Part shown: positions 1-11,916 of the stretch, one piece after another
How the letters are laid out: the number at the start of each line of letters is the position of its first letter
Position numbering within the stretch: the stretch's first letter is position 1
Origin: Rhizophlyctis rosea
Lineage: Eukaryota; Chytridiomycota; Chytridiomycetes; Rhizophlyctidales; Rhizophlyctidaceae
NCBI GenBank assembly: GCA_027596075.1
Contig: JADGJC010000358.1
Span: 1-38,865, forward strand
Direction: 5' to 3'
Length of the DNA stretch: 38,865 nucleotides
Notes under the pieces: model-generated
Told to the model about the DNA's origin: nothing
The model's database searches: none
What the model saw: only the letters and a program-made list of their open reading frames with translations
Program-made: the position numbers and the translations under genes

Positions 1-2734
1 CCGCTGCGCCAATTCCCCGGCCACTCCACCCCGCCCCCGCCCCCATTCCGCATCCCACCATTGTTGCCCTCATCCCATCGCGATTGTGGCCTTCCCCCAA
101 ACGGACTGAACCCCCTTCCTCCTCCTCCACCTACCCCACCTCCACCCGCCCCACCGCCATTCGTGACTCCATTCTGGTAGGTAGGCGTCCACGGCGCTTT
201 CGTTGCGTACATCCCGTTGGTGATGTTTCCGTTTCGCGGCGTGTACTCGTAGAAGCCCGGTGAGGAGTTGTTTGGTGGTGTTCGTTGTTGTTGCTGGTTT
301 TGGTAGTAATTCCGGACTTCGGACATGTACCCGTCTGTTGATGATAAATTCGACGACGGGTTCATGTTCCACATTGTGCTGGGACTTAGCGGAGCCCTGG
401 ACGGCGACGCACCACCCCACGGGTTTGGTACGGCCGGACGCGTTGAAGACGAGCTTGGTTGTCCCCAGTTGTTCCCTGCAGATGCCGATGATGCCCCACC
501 GGACGCTGATGCCGATGCGGACCCGGATTCCCGCCGGCTGTTGGAGCGTTCCATTTTGACTGAGTTGAAGTCTGGCGTTGCGCGGGCTGGTGGTGCTGCT
601 GCTGTTGCTGATGTTGTTGTGGATGGGGTGCGACGGATGGGTGATGGGGCGTCTTCGTCGTCTGAGAGGAGGGAGATGACTTCGGGAGATGCTTTGCGGG
701 CTGGTGCGGACGTCTTTGCCTTCTTTGCGGCTGAAATCATGATTGGGGTAAGACGACTGGTAAGGTGTGTATGAGGATTGCTGTTGAAATACTCACGTGG
801 CATGCGAATCGGTTCGTCATCATCAGATAAACAAATCACATCCGCATCATCTGGGGCCGACTTCTCTTTCTTGACATCCGCCTCGTCGTCCTCCTCGTCA
901 TCGTCGGGTATCACCTCCTCCTTCGCGCCCTTCGGCAGACTCCAAGTCCCATCAGGTTGGATCTCAACCTTCTCAACATCCTCCGGAGCCTTTGCCAATA
1001 TGTCCGCGAAATACCTGTTCATCAATGGATGGGATCAGAAAGGACGCTTTAAAGGCGATGCAATGATCCGTCGTTACTTACCCATCTACAAAGATACTTT
1101 CCCACGGCACCTGCTTATTGCACGCGGTACATTCAAAGGTTGGGTAGGTTTCCATCAAGCTGAAGAATATGGACAAGTCGAAACACTGGACGTGGTGGCA
1201 GTGTGTTGATCTTGCGGGCGTGTCGATCCGGCACAGTGTTGCCTTGTCCTTAAGAGAAACCTCTTCGGACGTCGCTTCGATGTCATCGTCTGCGTCAAAC
1301 TGTTGTCGTACTAAAACAGAAGTGTCAATGTTATTATCCTCAACTTTTGCTCTAATATGCTATCCTACGTTTCAGGACTTCCTCCTTCGTCTTGAACTTA
1401 GTCCTTTTGATTTCCTCTACAATATCCGTCGTTTTGATCCGTTTCGCGATGTACACGAACATTACATATCGCTGCAACGAGAATTAGCGATGCCAATGGC
1501 ACACTCGTCAGACAATACCTCCTTCCGTACCTTGATACCGTCATACTTGTCACTCGGCACGTCAAACTTGATCTGCACCACATTCTTTTTCGCCTTTTTC
1601 GTGAACGGTGTCAAATCCGCTGGCGTCGCCGTCCACGGTTTGCCCTTCAGCCCCTGGAACTTTCGAGGCACCTCCATATTGCCAAAGTGCAGCGACGCCT
1701 TCGGCGGATACACGACTGCGGCGGGTTTGCCCGAGTTGGCCTCCGCAGTTGACACGACCACGAATAATACTTGCAAGCCTTCAACATGCAAGCGGCCGTA
1801 TTGCTCTGCCGTGAGTTCGTATTGAAGTTCACTGAAGCCAACTCCAAGACGGGCTGGGGAAAGACAATGAGTTATGATGTGTGATGAATATGGCCATGTG
1901 CAAGCCTGATGTTGCCAATATGCTGTGCGCTCCGCGCACTGATGCCAGCTTCGCTGGCTTATTAATCTGCAGTGCGGAATGGCGCAGGATGGCCTCCAAC
2001 CTACCCACCCCGTCCGTGAGTGAGATGACCTCCAACCCGAACCCACCCACCCACCCAGCCAACTCATCCCCTCCGCTTCGCTGGCAGCTTCACTGACAGC
2101 TTTGAACATACCTTCAAACTGTTTTGGCCCAGCGATTCTCTCTTTGAAGGTATAGAAAGGAGACGGCTTGAACTGCACGTTGTCGAAATTGTTCCACCCA
2201 TTCGCGTAACTGGTCGATCCCCCAGATTTCGGCATGATCCCACCGGCAGCCAACATCCCCAATGTTGGTCCGCCGCTTGTTGGCGTCCTCATTTGTGGTG
2301 TTGTTCCTACGACGGCGCGTATTCGTACGGGTGTGGTTGCAGGTGATGATGCTGCTGAGCCTCTGTTTTGAGTGAATGTTGTTTGAATGAGAACTGTGTG
2401 TCTGGATACTCAAACTTTTGCGCCAGGAAGTCCAGAACTTACGGGTGCAACACATTCCGACACCGATTACACAACGTCTCCAACACTGTCGTATTGCCAC
2501 TGTTCCTGGCGTCCACAGCATGATTTTCCAACCGGGTTTGCAGGTCCTTCTTCAAACCGCTTATTGGTAGACCGAACGACTTCAACACTTCTTTCAGGCC
2601 TGGCACCTTCAGGCTGTAAATCAGATTTCTGTATTCCTTAAAGGGACAGAGAATAGGGTGTAAGCATGTGAGATTGAGCGGAGCGGACAGGCGGGGAGGA
2701 AGGTCAAGCAGTAAGGTATACATACTTGTGACAT
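1..2734 (-). CDS. SIZ1: SIZ/PIAS-type E3 SUMO-protein ligase (3' end cut by window edge)
   Basis: Transfers SUMO from Ubc9 to nuclear substrates. Hand-built exons: 2726-2734, 2443-2636, 2112-2401, 1519-1853, 1369-1471, 1082-1310, 797-1014, 1-730. All junctions are GT-AG and in frame. The ATG at 2734 follows gccgcc. Domains: SAP helix pair about residues 8-45 (LKEVLKSFGLPISGLKKDL), PINIT domain about 125-300 (ends VMFVYIAKRI), and SP-RING about 330-385 with C337, C348, H350, C353, C371 and C374. Two SUMO-interacting motifs follow: VICLSDDDE (446-454) and VISLLSDDED (477-486). The tail is Ser/Asn/Gln/Gly-rich and open to base 1, about 702 residues so far. The domain order is that of Siz1/Pli1/PIAS; the assignment to this family is secure, the choice among orthologue names is not. 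The intron at 1854-2111 (258 nt) is unusually long for this gene. The true C-terminus lies outside the window. Confidence 0.93.
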
Positions 2735-4101
2735 GGCGGCGGGTTGGCAGTCATGGACAAGCTTCTGGGTGAGTGGGGAGAGTAGCGAAGCAGCTGTGAA
2801 TCACGGATTTGTACAGGCACCAGGAAGGGTAAGGATGACGGTGTTTTCAGTTTTCAGGAGTAGAAGCTCGCTACGTGAGATTGGGACCGTGGGAAAGTTG
2901 AGGAGTGTGGTATAGGGTTATGGGTGTTTGAGGGTGAGAGCGGGGTTCGCAGCGTGAGAGTTTGTGTGATAGGCTGGAGGCACGGAAAAGTCACACCCGT
3001 TTGCATTCCCCCCCAACCCAATCCATGACAAGCCATTTGCAGCCAGGCACCAAGCCACAATAATCAATTTGATACTAATATGGGCATACGCATTTGCGTC
3101 ATCCGGATGTGTCCGAAGGCGGGCTTGTGCAGGTGGCTTGCAGTGGCTCAGTGTAAGCCATTAGCCACGACCCTCGCACTGATTGACCTTGACCGCCAAC
3201 CTCCCGCTTCTCTCTTCTTTCCTTCAGGACCTTCACCAGTCCCGATCTTTTGGCCTTGCGCAATTGGTCCGGCAGAGATCCGTATGCCCAAAAGAGATGA
3301 CGGACAGTCTCCTTCCCGCTCATTTCCTCCTTCGCATTCTCATTCTCGCTTTCTGTCTTGCCTCTGTCCTTCCTTCCATCCAATCAGTCCAAGTCTGATT
3401 GCCCTCTCTTTGTGTGTTGGGGACTGAACTTGTGCACCAAAGTGATGTAGATGGGCACTGAAGTACCGTTTAGCACCTTGCCGGACCTATGTCCTGTGCT
3501 TTTGGATGAATATCATGAGCGTGGGGACGCGTTCCCATGCAAGGCCTATCAGAAGCTTTCGGTGATGACGACACAAGTGCGTAGAGTTTCCAAGGTATGC
3601 TCCCTCCCCCTTTTGTCTTTACATATATGGGAATCTGCCGTATATCGCAATATATGTGGTAAAGTCATCTCCACCTGGAGTTTGGGAACTGGCGGAAGAC
3701 ATCCATCCAGTCATCCATTACAGATCTGAAAAAAGTGAGTTATGCCTTTATGATGCTCACTGGTGCGGTTAGACCCCGCTCCCAGATATCATACACCGGA
3801 TGGATGTTCCTGCTTGGTTTCCAACTCGTGCCACTTTAGCTTCCATGACTCGACTGCCTGAATGTTTGACTATCTGTATGTAGCTTGAAATATAGGCCGC
3901 CATTCCACCAAAACAATACCTGGCAAATAATGAAAAGGAATATGAGAGAAAACAAAAAAACTACAAGGCTCTATTCAAAAACACTATTCTCAAACTCTAA
4001 ATACAACGTCATCGTATCATCTTCATCATCCCAAACAGCACCTACATACACCATCTCCCACCCCAAACTACACTACCCACCCACACCACCCTACACAAAA
4101 C
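2735..4101. other. Intergenic region between SIZ1 promoter side and NTE1 3' end
   Basis: About 1.37 kb upstream of the SUMO ligase and downstream of the phospholipase gene. Only short open frames occur, none with a recognisable domain, plausible splice continuation or codon pattern. The part next to 2734 should hold the SIZ1 promoter; I see no clear TATA element. The stretch 3885-4100 is A/C-rich and probably belongs to the 3' flank of NTE1. Confidence 0.6.
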
Positions 4102-7100
4102 CTAAACACTAGCCCTCCTCCCCCTCCTCCCCCCCGTCCCCTCCCTCCTCCTCACCCCAAACCTCCTCTCCAAAACCCCCTCCCTCTCCCACCTCTCCAC
4201 AATCCCCCTCCCAAACCTATACCCAACATCAAAAATCTCCCCAAACTTCTCAAACTCCAACGTCCCAAACCTCTCAACAGGCGGATGGTAATAAAAACAC
4301 CCCTCAATCCTCTTCGCGTCTTCCAGCTGTTTCACACTAGAGACGTACGCTAGACGAGACTGTATATCGGCTATTTGCGGGATTTTGCCCAACGTGGCGT
4401 CCGTGCGGGAGAAGGGGTTCCAGCGGTTTAGGAGGACCCACCAGCCTGAGAGGCTGTCGCCGTAGTTTACGGGGGAGGTGTCGTCAACGTTGCCTACATC
4501 GATAGCAATAATAGTCTGCGCGCCCAAACTACGCATAATATCCGCGGGGAGGTTATTGAGGTATCCTCCATCCAACAACATGTTGCCGTTGTCGCAGAGT
4601 GGGGGGAGGTACCCTGAGAGGGACATAGAGGCCCGGACGTACCGCCAGATATACCCCGTACGATGGATTTCCATCCGCGACCAGGTGATGTTGGTCGTGA
4701 CGGCAAAGTACGATAACCAGCAATCTTCGATTTGGGTGTCCCCGAAGCATTTCCAAATGCCGCGGTTGAATTCATGGCCTGTGCGAGAGATACGTAATTG
4801 ACTCTTAGTCTTTCTCTTCAATCGACCACCCACTGTCTCAATCCAAACCAAAAAAAAGAACCCCCTTCCCCCCCCTCCCGGCGCAAAGAAAACTCAACAA
4901 ACTCACCAGTAAACAGACTAGTAACCGGATACGTCAAATCCAAAACCTGCCTCCACTTACTCGCCACCCGCCCCGAAAACATCTTCGCCCGCCCATAAAC
5001 ACTAACATGATCATCCTCCCTCGCATACAACCCCCCCACAAAACTCCCAATACTCGTTCCACCAACCATATCTATCGGAATCCCTGCTTCCTCAAACGCC
5101 CTAATCACACCAATGTGCGAGATGCCGCGAGCACCACCACCGCCGAGGACTAGGCCGATACTTTTGTTGAGAAGTCGGCGGGCTAAGCGGGCGAAATCGG
5201 AACGGAGGCCCGTGTAGAGTGAGGGTGAGGAAGAGGGTTTTTTGAATGCGCCTGGACGTAAGGGGTTTGGGTTGTAGAATTTTGAGAGGTGGGAGCGGAG
5301 GTTTTGGAGGGTGTTTTTGCGGGTTATTTGGGTGAAGATTTGCCGGTTGCGGAGAGGCATTTGGACCTGTTTTTGTCATTAGGGTTTTGGTTAGTGAAAT
5401 GCATTCAACGGATGCTGGATTTCTTATTCGCAAAACAGAGAAGAAGACTGTTTTCCAAAGCCACACTTCTCCTTTGACATGACATCCAAAAATACCCATT
5501 GCCCCCTAACAAAAAGAACAAAAAAGCAACAACAAAAGCCCCACAAAAAACTCACATGATGATGCGCATGAATCCAAACCCTCCTCTTCAACCACCCCGC
5601 CGTAGTCCCCGTCCCCACAACCCTCTCCTGATGCAACAAAACCAACTCCTTCCGCGCCGTAGTCTTCATCCCAATAAGCAACCTCTCAAACTCCCCAATC
5701 CCACTCCCCTCATCCCCTAACCCAACCAAAAGAATACAATCAGCTTGCCTCACGCATCGTTGCGTCCAGGGTGCGGAAACACCACCGTCAGCGACGTAGA
5801 GAACTAAGCGGTGCGAAGCTTCTTGGTCGGCGAGCCAGGAAGCGAGTTTAAGGCGGCCGATACGGGAGAAGGCGTGCCGCCCGAGTTTTGTCATTACTGT
5901 TGAGGTGTTTAGGAGGGCTACGTTTGCGTTTAAGAGTGTGAAGGCGTCTTTGAGACGGTCGGCGAATTCGACGATGGGGACTAGGTGGTTTACGGGGAGG
6001 ATTGCTACTGTTTTGAGGTTTGCGTTGTTTTTGCCGCTGTCGACTCCACTCCCCACAAGACTCTCAAGACTCCTCTCATCATAATTCCCCGCACCCGCCA
6101 TGGTGGAATTCTTAACCATAAACTTACTCCGTGCAGCAATAATCCTCGAAATAGCAATAGTAATCTCAGGATGCTTCATAGCAAGCGCGTTAAAAAGCGT
6201 CTTGGGCATAACCGCAATCTCCGTATCCCTGATCGCATGAACAGTCGCCGGCCGCTTCGCATCCATCAACACTTCCATCTCCCCTACACTCTCGCCCTGT
6301 CCGTATTCACCCATGATTTCAAATGTTGGGCTCTCGCTGTTGGGTTTCTGGCGTTCGACGATGGAACGGAGACGGCCGTTGAGGACTAGGAAGATGGAGT
6401 CGGAGGGAGAGTCTTGGCGACAGAGAATTTGACCGGCGTTTACTTGGCCCCATTCGAGGGCGACGTCTATGTGGAGGATTAGGGGTGTGAGTTGGGAGAT
6501 GAGGCGCTTGGCGAGGCAGAGGAGGATGGAGGGGTGGGTGTCGGTGTAGCGGTCGAGGATGGGTTTGGACATGAAGCCTACTTGGACGGAGGTTTTGGCG
6601 CGGATTGTTACGAAGGAGGGGTGGCCTGGATGAGTTTTTTGGTGGGGATTTATGGATATTATGTAAATAAATAAGTAACTACTTCACAAATCACAAACGA
6701 AACAAAAACAGGCAAAACAAAAAACAGGTGAGTGTTGACCCCCAAAACTTACCAGTCACAGCCGCCAAATACCCCGCCAACCCCCCCGGCCGAATCAAAA
6801 ACAAACTCTTCCTCCCCTTCCTCTTTCCCTCCTCATCCCCCTCCTCCCCCTCCTCCTCCTCCTCCCCACCACCCAAACCCCTCTCATAAATCCCCTCAAA
6901 CTTCGTCTCCCGCCTCTCCCACATAGAAGCCTCCAACATCCCATCAATAACAAAATACAACCCCGCACCACGTTCGCCTTCCTTGATGAGTGTTGCACCC
7001 TGCTCGAAAAACATCAACTGGATGTCTGTTGAGGCCGTGTCGGAGGATGTGGACGCGAAGGAGGCGGACCGCTCGGTGGAGCGGGAGATGATGCTGTCGG

Positions 7101-8868
7101 CGTCGGTTAGGGAGGATGTGGAGCTTACGGTTGAGGTTCGGGAGAGTGGGGGGTTTGTGGTGCTGGGCTTTTGTGGGGATGTGGTAAGGGTGGTGGGGAG
7201 GTTGATACCTATTACGCGTTCGATGCAGGCGTAGACGGCTTCCTTTAAGCGGGCGTCGTCCTCGTTTGCTTGGGTGTTTAATAGGTCGAAGGACGCCGTG
7301 CGTTTCGGGGGGTCGATTTTGATTGAGGGTGTGGGTTGGGACGGGACGGGGCTGCGGATGTCGCGGTCCGAATCGCTAACGTCCGCTTCGTAGTTCATTT
7401 CGTGGAGTTTAGAACGGGACCTGTTCATTGCGCGTCTCATGCGGGGGGACGTGGCTTTCCGGAGGAGGTTTTCATTTGATTGTTTTGTGTCTCGTCTTGT
7501 ATCGGTATCCGTGACGGACGCTTCGATCTTTTCGCTGTTTGCGCGCATACGCGCACGGAGGCGTTCCAAACTGCCCGGTTCGAAAAAGTCTTGGGGGAGA
7601 CCGTATCCTGCGATCTCGTTGACGCGTTTCTCAATTTTGAGGAGTTCTTTGGAGAGGCCGAGGTAGCGGTAGAGAGTCATGAAGGTGACGCGCTGGAAGC
7701 GGGTTAGGATGACTTGGACGATGTGGGCGGCTGCGTCGGGGAATTTTTCGGTGAGTTTTTGGAAAGCTTCGGCGGGGATGATGGCTAGCGTGACGTCGGT
7801 TCCGGCGCGAGTGACGATGTTCGGGTGGATGGAGCGGGGTTTGGGCTTTTGGTTGCGGTGGATGAAGTCTGATATTTTGTCGCTGATTGACTCCTTGGGA
7901 GCTGATGTTTCATCGACTACGACCGACTCGCTTGAAGGGACTGGCGGATCATCTGTGACAACAGGTTCCGTTTCATCTTGCGTTGTCGCCACATGCTTTG
8001 ATTCAGGCTTGTCGTCCCCTTCCACAGATTCCGTCCGGCGCAACCCAGGAAAAACTGCATTAATCATGTCCCCAGCCATGTGTTTCAAATGCTGTGCTGT
8101 GCTGTCCTCATCATGCGATTTACCATCAGCCGATGGCGGCATAGCCAAATCTTCCGTGAAAACGGACAAAATACCAAACAAGCTAGATACCGTGCCCCCT
8201 CTTTGAACCTCATTAAGTAAGTGATGACCCGACCAACCCTTCCCAACGTAACCCCGCCGAGGTTCCGATGCATCTTCATCGTCGTCCGACTCGTACTGGA
8301 ACACCTCCGTTTCTTTCACTTCGTTCTCCCCCTTAACAAACACCTGCATAGTCCCGTCCACAACAACATGAAAATCGCGCACATCGTCTTCCGGACCGAA
8401 CAAGATTTCTCCCGCCTTCAGTTTACGCGTTTGCAGGTGCCGGGCCAATTCGTGAAACACCGGTCTGTCCAAGTATCCAAAGATTTTGAGGGAAGACAAG
8501 AAAACGCTCATGAACTCGTCCGGATACTCGACTCCATCCTTTTTGTCATCCAATGTCGTGTCGGGGTGTAAATCGAAAGGAGCGCCAAGAGGTTTTGTTG
8601 TGTCCGGAGGTGGGAGGCGCGAGTATCGGGTAAGGACATGATAGCGGATGAAGTAGTATACGCCATAGGAGAGGAGACTGAGGAACACGAGGAGGGTCCA
8701 GTAGTTGAAAGTGATGGTTGCGGTCGTGGAGTACGACAGTATCCGTATGACCTCGTATGGGATTCGGATGAAAAAGTGGAAAAGAGTGGAATACCAGGAC
8801 GACAGTGACGCGTCGATGATTGGCACTTCGCCCAGTTGAGTTGCGTGCAGGTCAGGCTCGGCCGACAT
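4102..8868 (-). CDS. NTE1: Lysophospholipase NTE1 (patatin/neuropathy target esterase family)
   Basis: ER-membrane serine hydrolase that deacylates phosphatidylcholine and lysophosphatidylcholine to glycerophosphocholine. Exons: 6753-8868, 5556-6625, 4907-5366, 4102-4778; total 1,440 codons plus stop TAG, all introns GT-AG (127, 189 and 128 nt). I start at the ATG at 8868; a longer frame upstream begins only with TTG. Visible: one N-terminal membrane segment (about 55-76), three cyclic-nucleotide-binding-like domains (about 130-360, with a long acidic insert; about 630-705; about 735-860) and a C-terminal patatin domain. The oxyanion loop GGGGARG is at 1137-1143, nucleophile elbow GTSIGS has Ser1167, and the catalytic Asp is in DGG near 1285. 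Length is close to fungal Nte1 proteins. The third cNMP domain keeps a GE...RPA phosphate-binding cassette, but family members are not known to need cAMP. Low-complexity Ser/Thr linkers between domains are typical of fungi. Confidence 0.95.
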
Positions 8869-9602
8869 TTTTCGAAGGTGGCACGCGTTGGGTTCGGGAT
8901 AAGAGGTTGTGTTGCAGTCAAGATCGTTTGTCAACGCGTCTAGATATTGGGTACTGACACCGCCTTGAGTGACCCCTCACCTACTGTGCTGGGGTATCTG
9001 TAGTATGTATGTATGTATATGAGACACTTCTTCTAAGGTTATAGCGGTCGTTTCTTATGTATGTGCGATTGTGTGGGAAGGGAGGGAGCGACTGAGGGAA
9101 GCAGGTGCAGGACGAGAGGAAGGAGTGCATTTGAAAGAGTCTTGATGCAGCTGCCTGCCATACCCCAGCCACACCACCAGTTCAGGCGCAGGGTTACACG
9201 CATGAGATCATACAAAGATCACATTCCCAATATCAACTTCTTGATCACATGGTATGGTGGTCGGTTACGTAAACCTCATGTTGATGAGGTCTCCTTTCTG
9301 CTGTTTAGGGTAACTGAGTACCGGTGGATGAGTACGGGAGGGAAACGAAGCATCGAGGATTCGGGCGGGACATTGGCTGGAGTGCAGAAGTTGTAGAAAA
9401 CCTGACGCTTGCAGGCGATGCCGACGAGTATGATATCAAGGTTCTCACTGAACATTCCAGCCCAACATTGCCCCGCGTTCAGCTACATCGACCCGCATGG
9501 TGCAACTTCAGGATGAAAACCGATCCAAACCAAATAATAAAAAGCGCAGCCGAAGGATTTCTTTACTGGTAGGCAGTAAACAAACAATGCACAGTACCTT
9601 AA
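8869..9602. other. Intergenic region, probable NTE1 promoter
   Basis: 734 bases between the NTE1 start and the P450 stop. The only structured element is a short GTAT tandem run at 9003-9018. No open frame here has protein-like features. No clear TATA box seen. Confidence 0.5.
9003..9018. repeat. GTAT microsatellite
   Basis: Four perfect copies of GTAT, about 135 bases upstream of the NTE1 start codon. It is short and could be length-variable between strains. Confidence 0.7.
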
Positions 9603-11518
9603 TCATACAGAATCTGCCATAACGGCAACCCACTCCTCCTTAAGTTTCAACCGCACCCTCATAGGTTCTGCAGGAGGCATCACGCCCTCTCCATACCGTG
9701 CCAGCTTAACATCCGGCAATGGATCAACCGTACAAATATCAAACACCTGCAACAGAACAACGACAAACGCCTTGATCTCATTTGCAGCAAAGAACCGTCC
9801 GGGGCACTGCGGAAGAAAAGAGAAAAAAATTGAAACATCAGTGCATCCGACCCGCTCACCCTCAAGAACGCAAGGAAGCCCTTGAAGGAGAAAGACTTGA
9901 AGCCAAAGACCAAACAACATACCAAACTAACCCCCCCACCAAAAGGCATCAACTCATACCTCCCACCCCTCTCCTTCACAAACCGTTCCACCAAAAACTC
10001 TTCAGCCCTCTCATGAACACCTTCATCCAAATGTACATGCCTCACAGGCAAAGCTACCAAATCTCCTTCCTGAACTCTATAAACCTTCCCACTCTCCACG
10101 TCCATCAACATTGAATCTTGCGCTACTTCCCGTAATACCAATGTACCAGACGCATACCGCAGCGTCTCATTAAACAGGGACGAGAGGAGTGGTGCACTGG
10201 AAAGTTTCTGGACGTCGATGTTCTCGGCAGCGATGTTGCCTTGTGGATCTACAGAAACCTTCAAACACTCCTTCCCTTCCTCCCTCAACCGGTCTCGAAA
10301 CTCCTCATCAGCCTTTGTGACCAAATACGCCAAACACCAAAACGCAGCCTGCAATGCATTAGTCTGTAACCCCCATAACAACCCAACCGCTAATGTTGCC
10401 CTCGTACGTAGATCCATTCCTTCTTCTATACACGCTTGGTCTTGCCCGATCGCCAGGGGGTTGGCATCTTGCATTCCTTGTGCGAGCATAGTTTCCATAG
10501 CTGCGATACATCTCTGCAGGGCTGCGGTGTATTTCGCGGTGAAGAATGACGGAAGACCAGCAAAAAGGTACAAAAACCCATCATCGAACGTGAAGATGTC
10601 TTCTGCGATGTGTGTCGGTGCTGTGGTGCCATAGAGGGCGTTTGTGGAGGATGGGAACATGATGGTGCGGGTGAAGGTTTGGAGATTTACCGTTGGGGAG
10701 GTGGTGATGAGGGGTAGCTGGGGGGTGAGGGTTGTGAGGAGGTGGGATATGAATGAGTGGGTTATGGGGTGGACGCCGGAGCCTGTTAGGTGTTTTATGT
10801 AGAGGGAGTGGATTGTTTGTTGGATTTTTGGGGAGGTTACGAGGGTGTGGGGTTGAAGGAGGACGCGTTGGGAGATGTCTTCTCTGGGAAGTTGTATTGG
10901 ACTTGTTCAATCATGAGTGACATATCAAAGGGGAGACATGTTACTGACCTCACTACATCAAAGCTAAATGTTTTCGAATCTTTGAGGATGGTGGGGAAGA
11001 TGCGTGGGTCTGTTACAAAAATCCTAGTGGAGTGTGAAAAGTTGTTGATTCAACGGTCGCGCTTCTGCCGTATGGGGGAATCACGCGGACAACTTACATG
11101 TTGCGACGATTCAAATACAAAGTGAATATGTTGCCATACATCTTCCTGTTTTGGAAAACAGAAGTTGCTCAGCTGCTTCAGCTATACCTAAAAGGAAGTA
11201 AACAAACAACAGGGTTTTGGCCGCTGGGGGTGTATGTACCAGCACCACCCAACCGCCCCCAACTTGGTTTCCGACATCATTAGTCACCCACCTATACTTC
11301 CGAATAAACCCGTCAGGATCACCAGCGAAGAACAACCCAGCACCAAGGTACGGAATCCATCGTCCAATGACTACCGGGTCGCGTGGTGCATCCTGACCAC
11401 CATCACGATTCTCGACCTTCCTATACCGCGGAATTACTTGTGTGATAAGTACGACTGCCCCGGCGCAACATAGAAGCGTTGTTGCTATGGGAACTATGGA
11501 CGGTGAGGGTATTGGCAT
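9603..11518 (-). CDS. Cytochrome P450, CYP7/CYP8-like
   Basis: Haem-thiolate enzyme anchored in the ER membrane; substrate unknown. Exons: 11292-11518, 11098-11145, 10949-11023, 9923-10901, 9603-9806, giving 510 residues; all junctions are GT-AG and in frame. The ATG at 11518 is chosen because it precedes a hydrophobic anchor (about 7-27) followed by basic IPRYRK. Motifs: ExxR in FNETLR (E362, R365) and the haem loop FGGGVSLCPGR split exactly before Cys444 by the last intron. The I-helix region (about 291-306, LLWGLQTNALQAAFW) lacks the usual A/G-G-x-D/E-T-T and matches the pattern of the CYP7, CYP8 and CYP39 families (sterol hydroxylases, prostacyclin synthase). Family placement by motif only; sterol or oxylipin substrates are possible but not shown. 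Microexons of 48 and 75 nt near the N-terminus are supported by continuous sense (FIRKYRKMYGNIFTLYLN). Confidence 0.9.
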
Positions 11519-11916
11519 GCTGAGGGTGCTGTGATGGGGTTTCACAATCAACGTCAAAGATTGCCACGGGAGGTTGTCAACACACGGCGCCACCAGCAGG
11601 CCACAAGGCCAAGCGACCACAAACGCGAGGGTCCTTTGCAGGTTTTCGGCAAATTGGTAAGTTCAAGCATATGGATGTTACAACTTCGTTACCATGATGG
11701 AAACAATTTTTTTGCTTTAATACATTTGCGTTTTGCTCCGCCAGTTACTGGCCGCGCCCACTGGTTATTTGTTCATTTACTCCCTTCTCCACCTTTCTGC
11801 ATAGACGATAGATAAACACTGCCCTATGATGACCCACTGTTGCTGGAAGCGGTGTCCACACCGCCATTTGAGAGGCGTTCTCTTAACCCTGAACTATAAG
11901 TGATTGCCACTCTTCC
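11519..11916. other. Intergenic gap between P450 start and repeat-protein stop
   Basis: 398 bases that should contain the P450 promoter and the 3' end of the large gene at 11917. I see no gene, repeat or clear core promoter element. Confidence 0.5.

Noticed and set aside
325..774. Plus-strand open frame of 149 codons
   Set aside because: It lies antisense to the Ser/Asn-rich tail of the SUMO ligase, whose minus-strand frame continues from the SP-RING exons across in-frame introns.
3080..3729. Several open frames of 71-115 codons between SIZ1 and NTE1
   Set aside because: Overlapping frames on both strands, none with conserved features or splice continuity.
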